From: Cardiocondyla obscurior | Taxonomy: Eukaryota > Arthropoda > Insecta > Hymenoptera > Formicidae | Direction of reading: 5' to 3' | DNA length: 64,000 nucleotides | Assembly: GCF_019399895.1 (NCBI RefSeq) | Contig: NC_091871.1 | Location: forward strand, 6,477,001 to 6,541,000 | Part shown: positions 12,201 through 24,302 of the stretch, piece after piece | Layout: the number at the start of each line of letters is the position of its first letter | Numbering within the stretch: the first letter of the stretch is position 1 | Translations under genes and position numbers: made by a program | Notes under the pieces: model-generated | Told to the model about the DNA's origin: nothing | Database searches by the model: none | What the model saw: the letters and a program-made list of their open reading frames with translations, nothing else

Positions 12201-12940
12201 TCTACGTATAATCGACGGGCCAGAGGCACATAACCTGGGGTGAATCAGCTTCCCGGATTAATTGTGCGTACCGGCGACAACGTTCCTTGATACAAAGTAA
12301 GTTAAAACCTCGTGTACATGTACATATGTGTCGTGTACGTGTCGGGTATTTGTAACGTAGCACGTGTAATTCTCGCCATTTTTTCTAATCAGATACAACT
12401 TTTTTTGTTTCAAGACGACGATCCAGAGTAAGACCTTCGTCGAAGGAGCCCCAGCCTGACATCCTCGTTGGAAAAAAGTGTCAGGAGAAGTGTCGCACGC
12501 CGAAACTGTAAAAATACGAACCGCAGCCGGTTCGTCGGTCGCATCGGGAGTTTCGAAAAGTAATCGGACGTCGTTCTTTTAAATAAAAAATGTTTTCACG
12601 GGAGTGTCGATGACTGTCGCGCGACAGTGTTAAATAAAGAAATTAATTCTCGCGACAATTAATTAATCGGGCGCGTTCGCGAGTGTCTAGTGCGCGGAAG
12701 GACGACTCGACACGTCCCATCTGAGAGGAGGAGGAGGCCCGGGGGGCATCCTGCATCGGCGGAGCAACTTTTAAGTAAGTATGAATTTTTTAAAATTAAA
12801 TCTGTATTAAAAAAAAAATTTTTACCCTTTTTTTATTAATCTTATTAATTTTCTGGCACGTCTAATTAATTTTTTTCTTTTTATGTTACAGTCACCGGCT
12901 GAACTCTACACCTCCGCTGAAGTTCATGCAGATTGGTGAG
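12100..12940 (+). repeat. Inner right arm of the inverted duplication
   Basis: This is the plus-strand mirror of 10921-11910. It contains the conserved GCATCCTGCATCGGCGGAGC segment (about 12747-12766) followed by an AA|GTAAGT donor at 12775. An acceptor GTTACAG ends at 12891 and a 44-nt exon-like piece (12892-12935) ends at a GTGAGT donor. The left counterpart exon is 38 nt, a 6-nt difference. Confidence 0.85.
12163..12192. promoter_or_regulatory. 30-bp near-perfect palindrome around CACGTG
   Basis: The site reads as outer GTACGTACG half-sites around a central AGCACGTGCT core, symmetric except for one position pair. CACGTG is the canonical E-box core bound by bHLH factors. A related, less symmetric CACGTGCT lies in the opposite arm at about 11813. 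It lies just upstream of the first predicted donor of the right unit (12297). Confidence 0.5.
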
Positions 12941-13189
12941 TAATATAATTATTTTTGTGTGGTTTGTAATTGGGATCTGTTAAAAAATAACACGCGCGTA
13001 GAGCATGCTTGGTTTCTTTCAGTCTATTACAAGCGAGAGTATGTTACCGCGTGTGATCATTTATTAAAAAATACATTTTTGCGAAACATACAAATATACA
13101 GATATATACATACAGAAAATATTCAGATTATTATATTAATTTCGGGGCTTGGTCGAGCGGGAGTTTTACAAGAATGACGAGTTTAGAAG

Positions 13190-14815
13190 CTCGAAATCGA
13201 TCTCGACAATTGGTCTCGGAGTCGTGTAAAAACCGCCTCGTTTTTCTCTTCTAAAGAAACTCGCCTCGAGCTCGGTAAGCTCATAATAAAACGTAAATAG
13301 ACCACGGGCATCTGGCTCGGTGCTTCCGAGAATTCAGCGCGGACTGTGTTTTCTATTTGCGCGAGCAGGACAGCGCGCAATTGACGATCGACTCTGTCGT
13401 CTGTCTCGCTTTCTTTACGCGGTTCTCTCGCTCTTTCCAACAGCCGAAATCTCTAATAGTCAGTCTAGTTGCGGAGCCTCGGGCGGGTAGACGTGTCGTT
13501 AATCGCTCTGCAATTACGCGAATTTTCGACCGCGGATAGGAAAGTATCGCGCGCGAATTAGTGTCGACGTTATAGACTCGGGAACGGACAATCATTATTT
13601 GTACTTCTGAGTTACTCTGCTCATCGTTTTGGGCTTGGTTTCGTCGCTCGAAAAAGTGCTTCGGAACGACAAAGTTACGTCGCGGATGCAGCGCGCGAAG
13701 CGTCCGACGTGATGTTAGCCGCGTTGCTCGCGTCGGGCATTTCCGACATCCGGGCTTCCATTACAATTTTCTTCGGCGGGTTCCGGTAAATCGCCATAGT
13801 CAGAGTGTCAGGAGATCGACACCTCGTCCGTCTTCTCCGTCGCGGCTGAGACTCTCGTCCCGTTTACGACAAGTGACTTTCGAAGGACTTGAAATAGAAA
13901 AAGTGCGCGGGGAACGTTTTTTATCGCGGTCGTCATAATCGCGATCTTCTTCGGCGCGTTCCGGCGATCGCCAGTGACAGAGTGCGGGATCTGCACCTCG
14001 CCCGCCTTCTTCGTCGCGGCCAAGACTTTCGTTCCGTTTACAAGTGGCTCTCGCGGAACTCTAGAAAGAAAAAGTGCGCGGGAAACGTTTTCTATCGCGG
14101 CCGCCATAATCGCCATCTCCTTCGGCGGGTTCCCGCGATCGCCAGTATGGAGTGCGGGATGTGCACCTCGCCCGCCTTCTTCGTCGCGGCCGGGACTCTC
14201 ATCCCGTTTACAACAAGTGACTTTCGACGAACTTAAGGAAGAAAAAGTGCGCGAGAAACATTCCGTGTCGCGGCCGGTTTCGTTCGCCGCTATGGCACGC
14301 ATATTCGACGTCGTTCGTTCCGCCGACGAGAGGCGGTCGAGGTATCAAAAGACGACTCCCGGACCTCGCTTCACCTCGCGGACAGTTCCTGGTCTCGAGG
14401 TCGCGGACGACTCGAGTGAAGACTCGCTGGAAGAAAAGTGCTACGAGCATCGAAAGTGTTGAGGTTACGTCGCGATCGGAACACACGGAGCGTCCGACCT
14501 GATGTTCGCCGCGACCGACGTTTCCGGCCCGCTTCACTCGGCATCTCCTTCGGCCGGTTTCGACAACCGCTACCGCCAGGGTGTGACACTTGCACCTCGC
14601 CCATCTTCTTCGTCGCAGCAGTGGTTCTCATCCCGCTTCGAACCGGTAACACTTGGACTTCTACAACTTCTGGAATATAGTGCCCAATGATTTTAAGTGC
14701 CACAAGACGTCAGGATATTCCGGAATACTACAACGAAAGACAGGAAGGAAGGAAGGACGGAAGGACGTAAAATGACCTAATCTATCCGAACCGGAGGATA
14801 CAAAAGTAAGTGAAC
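13190..14815 (+). repeat. Outer right arm of the inverted duplication
   Basis: This is the mirror of 4435-5830 and longer than it, because an internal unit of about 170 bp is present more times. The conserved right boundary is the CAAAA|GTAAGT donor at 14816. The left boundary fades near 13190-13235, around CTCGCCTCGAGCTCGG. Confidence 0.85.
13814..14640 (+). repeat. Tandem/dispersed ~170-bp GC-rich unit, four copies
   Basis: Units start with GATNTGCACCTCGCCCGCC or close variants at about 13814, 13988 and 14158 (spacing 174 and 170 bp). A fourth partial unit starts at about 14584. Each carries CTTCTTCGTCGCGGC, TCCCGTTTAC, GAAAAAGTGCGCG and CCATAATCGC blocks. The left arm has only two. The apparent repeated open frame of about 55 codons follows from the tandem structure. 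Confidence 0.8.
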
Positions 14816-17800
14816 TAGTAACACACTCTCGCTTGTAGATCACTAACCTGTAGTTAGCTATTCTAATCAATTAATGAAAACAACAATTCCGTAAATCTAT
14901 TTCTCTTGTAACAATTAAAAAAAAAAAGAAAATATATTCCCGTGTGTCTATGCATACGTCGTTTCTGGCGTAACGCCACTTGAGCCGGATCCAAGTTTGA
15001 CGCACAGGTAGCGGGTGGGAACATTTATTGAAACTTGTCGTAAACCACCGCGAAAGAAAGCACCGCGTTTGACAAATAATAACCGCGCGAGTTCATTTAA
15101 CGAGCAAGTAACCGATTCTTCGGATGGCGCCGCGCCATCCGAATCCCCGAATAGAATTTTTGGCACCCAATAAAAATGTGTAAATATTTGATGCAAAAAA
15201 CGTGTCTCTCCCTGCCTTCCGCTCGAAGCCGGGGCCACCCTTGACGGGCCCTGAACCACCGTCGCGCGGGTCAACCGGTCCTCCGATTCTTCGCGGCGGT
15301 CTATCTTTGTAGTCCGACCTATCCTCGTTTGTGAAACAAGCCGGCTTACAGGTACGCGAGACAAAGACCCCGTGCAGCCCGGTGATGGGTATTTAGGGAT
15401 TCGGTTATAATTGCTTTCGAGGTTTCTCAGCCGGTGATATCCTATGTCCGCTCTACGCAGCGCTGTCCACGCGGCTTCGTTACGCTTGTTCGACAAAGAT
15501 GAATCGTTGTTACCGAATAGGATGTACCAGAAAAGAATAAAAAAAAAAAAAAAAAGAAAAGAACTGTCAGGTAGGATACACGAAAAAAGAAACGCCTGTA
15601 TATATCGTACATTCAAATGATATTTTATAATCCGTCAAAGTGCTTCTACAATATATTAAATTTAATAATTTAAACATTTTTTTTTAATAATAATTTTATA
15701 TTTTACAATTATTGACGATGGATTATGACACTCGATCTTTGACAATCTTCTTTTCTTCTCGATTTTAAAATATTTTAATTTGCAAATAGTAATTAAATTA
15801 TTATTACCACATATTCTTCATTAATATCGATTCTTAAAAAAGAATAAATATTTCTAATCGTAAAAACGAATTTTTGATAAAATTATAACAATACCTACGA
15901 TTTAGTAGTAGTCAGTTTGTAATAAAAAATTGTAGTCTTTGCAATTTAAATTTATTTAATAACTGTCGATGCGATAATATAGATGATTAGTACCTGTCGC
16001 TCAGTTTTATTAAACTGAAATTTTTTAGTCACAGTCCATTTATTTCGAAAGTAGTCGAGTATTACAACCTAGCTTAATTTTCACAGTTCCGCGCGCGTAC
16101 GTGTGTGTGTGCTTTACCTTTTATGAAACGTTGTACCTTGTTTTCTCCTTCGAGCGCCAGGCGCCAACGTTTCACGCCTTCTCGGCTGTTGTCTTCTTTT
16201 TACATTTCTTTAGTCACGATCGTCTATTCTTTCTATCCACGATTTTTTTTTCTTTATTTTTATTTTTATTTTTTTTTTTTTACTTTGTGAAGAAGATTTC
16301 TAATGAAAAATTAATTTCTTTTTTTTACTTTAAGTAGTCTTTTCTCAGAGGATTAACGAATATTTCTAAAGGAAACATATAAAAGTATTTTGTAATCAAT
16401 TCTCGTCTACTTAAAATTTTACAAAGTAAAGCAATGTTTTATTTTTACGCCTCGACATATATTTGCGTCGAAATACATTAAAATAAATAAGCCCGGCTTT
16501 GTAGAACGATACGCGTTTAGTGTTGGCGTTAAAATACGTGTCTCGAGAGCCAAAGTATCAGATACTATGTTAATAAAAATATCGCGCCGGCGAAGCAAAT
16601 TATCTTTCTTAATATATAGCCACGCATTGGTTTACTGTCTTCGCCCGCGTTATCTCTCTCCTTCTCGTTCGCTGTCCGTTCGGGTCTTTCCCTCTTTCTT
16701 TTTCTTCACCTCGCCTATCCGCCTCGGTGCAAGTCATTCCAGAATAATTTATAACCCGAAGGATCGGCTAAACGGACCGACTAACTTAACTAAATGCCGT
16801 GCTAATTTCATTTAACGCCTGTACCTACGTCTCGTACGCCGGCCACGGGGGAGTTGTTTATCGAGCAGTTCCTGTACCTGTGTGGGCTCAGTCACCTTTC
16901 TTGCATTCTGCGCTCGCTATTTAACATTTCGATCAGTCCCGTGCGCCGCGACATTTTCTCTATTTTTATCATTTTTAATAAATTACAAATTATTTTATAA
17001 ATATAAAAATAAGTTTTTTTTTTTAAACGTACTTAAATGCCTGGACACTTTCGTAACTTCGTAATACGTTCGAATATCTAAATTACTCTTTTTTATTTTA
17101 AATTGACGAACGGTCGAGATTTTGTAAAATTATTTCGGCGGGCTCGTCACTTAGAAGATTTCTGCTTGTTTAGCGAAATGCTTGAAAGCGGTCGCGCTTT
17201 TCTCTTTAATATCCATTTGGCTGGAAAAAAAAAAAAAACCGCCGTCGGTGCGAAGACAGTACTCTACAATCTCTTCATTCCTTTTTGGGCGGGTCTTTCG
17301 CGGAGACTTAGTGCCACTTCTCACGAGAAGCGGGAGGAAAAAAGGCGCAGCCCGATAGTTCCTTTCGCCACAGCAATGAAAACTGATTCAATGGCCTCGT
17401 TAATGTGTAGTTTTATCGATTTGGGCCCAGCATAAATTCCACGAGACTCTTTTTTCCCCTCTTCCTTTTTAAAGAAACATCACAGAAACGTGTGATTTGA
17501 CACCTAGATGCGTTTAAGGAAATTACGACGCTGCCTCCTAAAGAGCGAGTGATATTAAGAGATTAGTTCGACTACTGCTTTATTCTCCGCCGAATTTATG
17601 AATCAATCAATAGGGCGATTATTTTGACGATAACGACTCTTGTTTAGGTAATATAGATATTTCGGGATTTTACGATATCTTCCCAACGAGATGCGATTTA
17701 TTACGTCAGAAGAAGTGAACGAGTAAATAAAAGCAGAAAGAAAATTCACGATCCGAGACTTCGGTCTTATAATTGCTTTCGGTAAAATTGGAATAAAAAG

Positions 17801-20800
17801 AGAATTATTAAAAATTGAACAAATTTCTGTTGCTGCGGTTGTTTAAATTTAATTTGAGGGAAGACGAGCTTTCTCACTAAAAATCCGAAACTGATCGGCA
17901 CAAATCGACAGTAAACTCCAAGAGAATCCCAGCGCTAAATTGCCCCACCGCCCTCTTCGAAATAATCACTCTTGAGAAAAGGGACCGACTTTCGAAGACT
18001 CTTCCTTTTTCTTTTTTTTTTTTATCCCCTTGAAGGAAACGTCATCTTCGGAGCCGTTTCCTGTCGACGACTAATGCGCCGAGTCAGGCGCCGCGTTGCT
18101 TTCTTCCATTCATGTTTTTCACGGGACGATTAATTGCCAGCGCTTGATAATATCAGTACGGTAGCGTCCTTTTAATGCTACTCATTCTTCTCAAGGTCGC
18201 ATCTAAAATAAAAAGAAAAAAAAAAAATAACCGCAAATGAGTAAAAATATTAAAAGAAATAGAACACATTTTTGAACCTTTAAAATACTTTATGAAAATA
18301 TCAAGAATATTAATAATTAAAAAAAATGTGATTATTTAGAATTTCTTTCAATTATAAAATTTGATACTTTTTTTTTCTTTTTTACAAAAAATATTTATCC
18401 GTTCGTACATATTATAAAAATATTCCAACATCCTTATAACTCGCACGCGAACGTTAAACGTAAAGGAACTTTTGCCAGAGCTTCCACATTAATTTCTTTC
18501 ATTCGACTGCATATCGATTCGTTGATAATGTTCGAATGATTACGTAAAGAAAGAAAGGGATGGGGGTAGAGTATTTCGATAAAAGTATAAACAGCACGAG
18601 TACTGACAATGAGGCCAAGATTGACCGTACCAACAGTAGCAGGGATAGCTTTCGATTCCGTTGCAACTAACTGAGAAGGCTTTTATCTCAGCGAGGTGAA
18701 TAAAGGACGGTGATTGCTTCTTTTTTCCTTTTTTCCCCTCCGGTTCACCCGTCGAGCCTCCGCCCTTCTTTTCCCCCCTTTTCTCTTTCACTCTCTCTTT
18801 CTTTCCTCGCGAGACGTCGCGCATCTCCGGCCGTCATTACACGGCATGACAAGGCGCCTCTGTTCCTGCTCCTCAGCTTCTCGCCACTTTTTCTGCTCCC
18901 TATTCTCGCGCCGTCTCTTCACACGCTTCTGGACGCGTTACGCCGACGGGAAGACAACAGCCGAGACGCACAATGATTGTCGCGGATGACTTGTATACGA
19001 AACGGCGACCTTCCGACCTCCCTCACGCGTCTCCCATTGTCAGGATCCATCGACGAGCCGCTAGCCGGGAGAGCCAAACTATTCGGACACGTCTGCACGA
19101 TCATCGGAACGAAGAGGCGATTTATACGCGCCGCGCATGCTTCAATTATTATTAAAAAATAATCTGGCCGTTTTTAATTTTTCATAGTACAGTAAAATTG
19201 AATTACGTAATTACGTGTAAAAGCTCGCGTTCGATAACGTTGATAAAATCCTTTTGATTACAAAATTATTATTCGATATTGAAAAATAAGTATTTAGGTA
19301 TTAAATCGCTTGTGGATTATTCCGCATTCACGGCAATCGAATGATCGAATCAAAGAGAGTTGATTTCTGGAAATCGTTCCTTATCGCGATGCACGAATTA
19401 CGAATCGGGGGATCATGTCGTGCGCGGCTCGGCCTGCTCGACTTTCATGGAACTCTATCCGAGAGGAAGTCGGCACGGCAGGTCCTGCAGGTTTACGAGG
19501 TCCACACTTGTGCACTAATTGATCCGCGGCCGCCCGTCTGTTCTACCTGCGTGGATGAGAGGGCGGCACGCGGACGGAGGGACGGATACACGCAGGAGTG
19601 GAAGCCCGAGTCTGGCCAAGTACCAGGAACTGGGTCCTGGCTGGCAACACACGGTCCGCGCGGAGTGATTATGTGCTTTGAAAGAGGCGCCAGTTTCTCT
19701 CTTGTTCTTTCCCATCTTTTCCCGCGGTTTCCTCGCACTCTCGACGGCGGGGGGAATTTCTACGAGAATGAAGTCGCTCTCATTCAAACGAAGCCGCGCG
19801 GCCCTTCGAGCCCCGAAGCTTGACGCTTAGGTACGATTTAGCGACGCGAATCAATTTCAAAATTCTCTCTCATCTCCTTCGCACGCGTTAACCTTGCAGA
19901 GAACTCGGTACCTTCTCGATCTTTCATCACTTCGTCGACGTAGACAAATCCGTCCACGCTTAGTAGACGCGACGAGTGGCCGCGGAATATTCTACGATCA
20001 AGAGTTACTCCAGGCAGAACGTTTCCGTCGCGGTAGTTCCCGCGCGTGGCGGCTGCCTTTTTTTTTTTTTTTTTGTTTTCTTTTTTTTTCCTCTTTGTTC
20101 CTCCGTCCGGTAGACGAGATGAAAGAAACGTCAAAGAAATAGGGAAAATGTATACGCAAAGAGAAAGAGAGATGGGAAGCCGCGGGTCGGCAAACGCCAA
20201 CAAGTTGGATGTAATAGGTCGCCCTGATCGGCGGCCTCTCTTCGTCTCTATCTTTCTCTATCTTTTCCTTTCTCTCTTTCTCTCGCGGAGCCACGGGTCG
20301 AGGAGAGCGAATCCGTTGCATGCCACAAATTGGCTCAAATATTTACGCAATTGGCATGATAACCGCATTACGTGATTATGTACGGTTGTTGCGCGCGATC
20401 CCGATGCTCACCCTCTCGTCCCATCATCAGCACCCCTCCGCCCACCCCTCTCCGCCCCGCCGTGCCTCCCGCGGCCCACCTCCACCTCCTCCATGACCTC
20501 CCGTATAAACGGCAAATCAGGGTTATTAAACGACCGCTCGCGGGACACGCATTGTTCGCGCTGGCCATGCAACTTCCGCCTCGAAGACCTTCCTGCTGGC
20601 GTCGCCCCTTGCTCCGCGACCGTTTTTCCGCCTGCGTTTGCCTCTCCGTGGTAAACACCATTTTTTTTCCATTTTTTTTACATACCAGATTCATCCTAGC
20701 AACGTTCTTTTAAAAACAGACGATTATTAAAATCGCATTCGGTATTCGCGTTGCTACGACGGCGCGGACGGATGGAGAGAAAAAAAAGAAATCTTGAGGC

Positions 20801-23699
20801 TGAAATTCAGGGGGTTTGCGTAGGAGTATTAACTTGTTTATTTTTGAATAGCGATATTATATTCGTGGATGAACCTTGATTCGTTTCGTTTGATTTTTGA
20901 TAATTATGTATTTTATTAAAATACATAAATCGACTGTTTTTTATTGATTGATAATACGGTTTTTGGTGGGAATGAACATTTTACACTCCGCAGTAACAGA
21001 TTGTTTATAAATACGATTATGTGACAGGATGAGAGAGTGGGTTGCAGCATTCGCTCGCCACCTATCGCTGTGCTTTTAGCGTGTCATATTCATTCCCGAA
21101 CGGTGCAAAACATCAAGGCCGAAATGTAATAATCGGTCATTTGAATAGATTACTAAATACGACTGAGAAAATACCTACTCACGCAACATTGTACAGACTG
21201 CTGATCGGGCTGAAGTCGACTATGACTTGCATGAAAATTATCACGTGGTGTTTTTTTTTAAATCTTTTTTTTTGTTTTTATTTCACAAAACGCCACGATC
21301 GAACAGCGCGAATATTAAAGACGCGTTCACACTGCGGTACAGTTACGGAAGCACGCAGGAATTATCTCGCGTAAAACTAACTAAATAAAAATACGTTTGA
21401 TATTTAATAAATTAATGAAAGGCGCAATATCAATTGGCGATTTAATTTTTTTTTTAAATATATTTTTCTATTTCGACTGGTATAAGAACAAATGACATAA
21501 TCATAGTCCAGAAGCGTTTTTTGGGAGATAATCCAGAGTTACCGAACCCTCGCGCTCCCGTCGTCCCCCTTTCGAACGCGGCTGCCCCTAGGCCAAAGTT
21601 TTGCTCGGCGATTTCGCTTCGCCGGTTCGCCTCTTCCAAAATACAGTTACTTCAGCCGCCGATCCTAGCGTCGATCCGTTACGTAACACTCTATGGAAAC
21701 GTTGTGTTGGCTTCGGGTCGGCACGGAGCGCGCGCGTTACGTGCGGTTTCCGCAAATTGCTACGTGCGAACCCGACCGAGCCGCGTCGACGTGACGGCGC
21801 CGTGATCCTTAAGATGAGATCCCGCGAGAAGACTCGTCCTCCGGCGTGCCCCGTGCCTCGCGGGGAAAAGCCGCCGCGGAAAAAATACAGCGCGGAAACC
21901 GCACGTGGCCGAGGAAAGCGGCGAGTAAAACGACGCTTCGCGCACGCATCTCGCGCGCGGTCATTACGCGAAAAGAGAACTACCGACGCGCGAAGAAGCT
22001 CCGCTGAAGGGATCGCATTTCAGGTTTTATCAAAATAGGCACCTTCGGCGCGCGATAAATAATTACCTGAATCGAACAACGTGCATAATTATTTAGAAAG
22101 TGCGCCTCGATGCGCGCAGTGGCTGTCTCGAAAGATACCGACGCACGCGAATTTTAATTGCGATCCGACAAAGAATTATTTTTTTAAGTATTTTCTTTTA
22201 AATACCTAAGCTCGTTATTTATTCAGGATTCATTGTTCAATATTATCTTCGCGGGAAGTAAAGTGGTTTTTACGCGTTCGAGGTATGCAAAGCCGGCAGA
22301 ACTTTCGTCGGGCAAAAGAAAACTATGCGTATTAAAGATATATAAAACTGCATCTTCTCGAGTAACTCTAGCCGCAGGCAGTCGATATATATATATGTAT
22401 ATATACTTGTATTAAATCACGAAACTATTAACTAAAAGCTATACTTATCTTGAAGAGTAAACAGAGCTATACATGTTCAGTTATATTTAACCGAAGAAGT
22501 CGAAGCTATAAGATATACTTATGTCTCCCCCGTTCTTTAAAGCTGTTTTTAATTTATTGCTTAGCAAAAGTTGATTTATATATATCGCGAAGAAAATTTA
22601 TAAACCCTGAGATATATCTTAATTCCTCTTTAATAATTTTTCTTCGACGATCGCGATGAGATTCGGGTCACTATGGCGAAGGAGCGAATTCGCTTTGCGA
22701 TTACCGCGTAATGAATTAAAATTACGGGTTGCGGCGATGGGACGTAAACACGAAGTATCGTTTTAAAGGCAAGAATTATTGTAATTACAACAATTTATTG
22801 TTGCGGGGTACGGTGATTGGTATGAATTATTTCTTTATTCCATGGGTTGGTGGCGCTATCTTGCATTATCTTCTCTAAACATGTTTGATAAAGTGTCTAA
22901 CTGGCGGCATCTTAGATCTCGGCACAGAACACTGTAATTTCACGTTTGCAGATCGATAATTTATTTGAGGATAAAGTCATTGCATAAATAACGAAAGATA
23001 TTTATAATTACGTTTCATGCAATTTTATTTTAAATTTAAATTTTGTAAAAATATTGCAAAAAAAAAGAAACAAAAGTTATAAGATAAACGTTGTTATAAA
23101 TTTGTAATAAATGTACAATTAATTTAAATAATTGTCTATAGTAAAATAATTTTTTTAATTAAAAAATAATTAACGTTTTGAAGAGTTTAAAAAAGAAAAA
23201 AAGAAATTGAGGGTATTGATCTTCATATGATACAAGAATCGTTGAGTTTATCTACGGTGGAATACTTACCTTAGTGTGAGCTAATGTTATGAAAATTCCT
23301 TATCATAGTATCTAATTTATTCGCGCTTGAATATTTTATTATTTGTAAAAAAAAAATTATGGTTGTAGATAATTCTTTAATTCAGGATAATAAAATTGAA
23401 GGAACGAAAACGTGAAATTTTTTAGATATTACTTTTATTTTTTTAGATCGATATTTGAACATTAAAGAGTAGTTGTTAAAATAGTTTAATTACGAAAGGT
23501 ACAATATTAAGAAACTGCTCATTCTAAACGACCACTATGTTCTCCATAAATAGACAAGTTATGCCAATACATTGTACATTATGCGCTGCACTTGCGAAAC
23601 AAGTCATAGCTTAAAAGATTGACTATTTATTGGAATCTTCGAATTCGAGATAAAGAAATTAATTAGTAAGAGCGAAATTGGTAAATATAGTATAGTATA
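14816..23699. other. 8.9 kb without a supported gene
   Basis: AT-rich DNA is interrupted by GC-rich patches (about 14990-15480, 18730-18980, 19400-19830, 20400-20640 and 21530-22020). The longest open frame, on the minus strand at about 15616-14948, has a run of Phe at its start coming from a poly-A tract and no recognisable domain. None of the patches yields a chain of exons with matching phases. I see no RNA gene. It may be intergenic, or an intron or regulatory region of a neighbour beyond the window. Confidence 0.5.
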
Positions 23700-23983
23700 A
23701 CGCCCGCATTTTGATTTTCTTCAAATTTAAAATATATATTTATTTTAATATATTTTAACTTTTATGAGAAGGAAACTTATCGCTCGATTCTTTTTCTTTT
23801 TTTACTTTAAAGTTTTTTTAATGCCGATAAGTATAAAAATATCAGTTTTTTTTATTTATCGACATTAAAAATTTTTTAATAAAAAATAAAAGAATTTAGT
23901 GACGATTTTTCTTCTCAGGAAAGTTAAAAGACATTAAAACAAACACATTTTCCAAATTTGAAGGAAATCTAAAGTGGGAGCGT
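23700..23983. mobile_element. 284-bp MITE-like element with TA target duplication
   Basis: The ends form an inverted repeat: ACGCCCGCATTTTGATTT with CTTCAAATTT at the left matches the complement of AAATTTGAAGG followed by AAAGTGGGAGCGT at the right. TA dinucleotides flank both ends (23698-23699 and 23984-23985), as expected for Tc1/mariner-class insertion. The interior is itself largely palindromic (GAGAAGGAAA near 23768 versus TTTTCTTCTCAGG near 23907). There is no coding capacity, so it would be a non-autonomous copy. A related copy lies at about 29032-29424. Confidence 0.75.
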
Positions 23984-24302
23984 TATCCTATATATTTGTC
24001 GCGAAATTACTTAACATTTTCGCACATATATAATTTTTAATTATTATTTCCCGTCACCATATAACAGCAAAAGCTGCGTAACATTTAACGTTCACGAAGT
24101 AACGATGTAACTTCTTCTGCGCTTTAGTTATTTTGCTGATGCGGTTGCCAATTCATTTCCGGTTCTTTTTTTCCTCTCCCACACTTCATTCTCGATACTT
24201 AAATCAAAGAAATCATTATTAGTTGTAGCAATGAAGGTTTTCGAATAATCATTATTAGTTGTTAGCATAACATTCGACATTGCATAAAATACAGTTTAAG
24301 AC

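Larger units (their letters stand above)
12200..14815 (+). ncRNA. Candidate spliced non-coding transcript, right unit of a divergent pair
   Basis: The predicted exons are about 12200-12296 (donor AAA|GTAAGT), 12393-12774 (acceptor CTAATCAG, donor AA|GTAAGT), 12892-12935 (acceptor GTTACAG, donor GTGAGT) and a long exon from about 13180 to 14815 (donor AAAA|GTAAGT). Every one of these sites from 12774 onward has a mirror counterpart on the minus strand of the left arm, which argues that splicing has been under constraint. I could not extend a single reading frame across the exons. Upstream of the small exon both copies have in-frame stops, so a long non-coding RNA is the simplest reading. A degenerate gene or repeat remains possible. 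Confidence 0.4.

Noticed and set aside
12720..12935. Apparent conserved peptide ASCIGGAT... across the mini-exon in both arms
   Set aside because: The joined frame is similar in both arms, but stops lie just upstream in each copy and the arms differ by non-multiples of three there. I treat it as nucleotide conservation, though a short peptide cannot be excluded.
13808..14302. 164-codon minus-strand frame with internal repeats (GDRxNxPKxxAIM...)
   Set aside because: The protein repeat simply mirrors the 170-bp DNA unit. The frame runs against the direction of the predicted splicing and is not preserved in the other arm.
14948..15616. 222-codon minus-strand open frame
   Set aside because: Its start is a poly-Phe run from a homopolymer, the rest has no domain, and it crosses plain GC-rich non-coding DNA. 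It is the longest unclaimed frame but has no supporting exon structure.
19341..19823. 160-codon plus-strand frame
   Set aside because: It has an ATG but no recognisable domain, an overlapping minus frame of similar quality, and no splice context.
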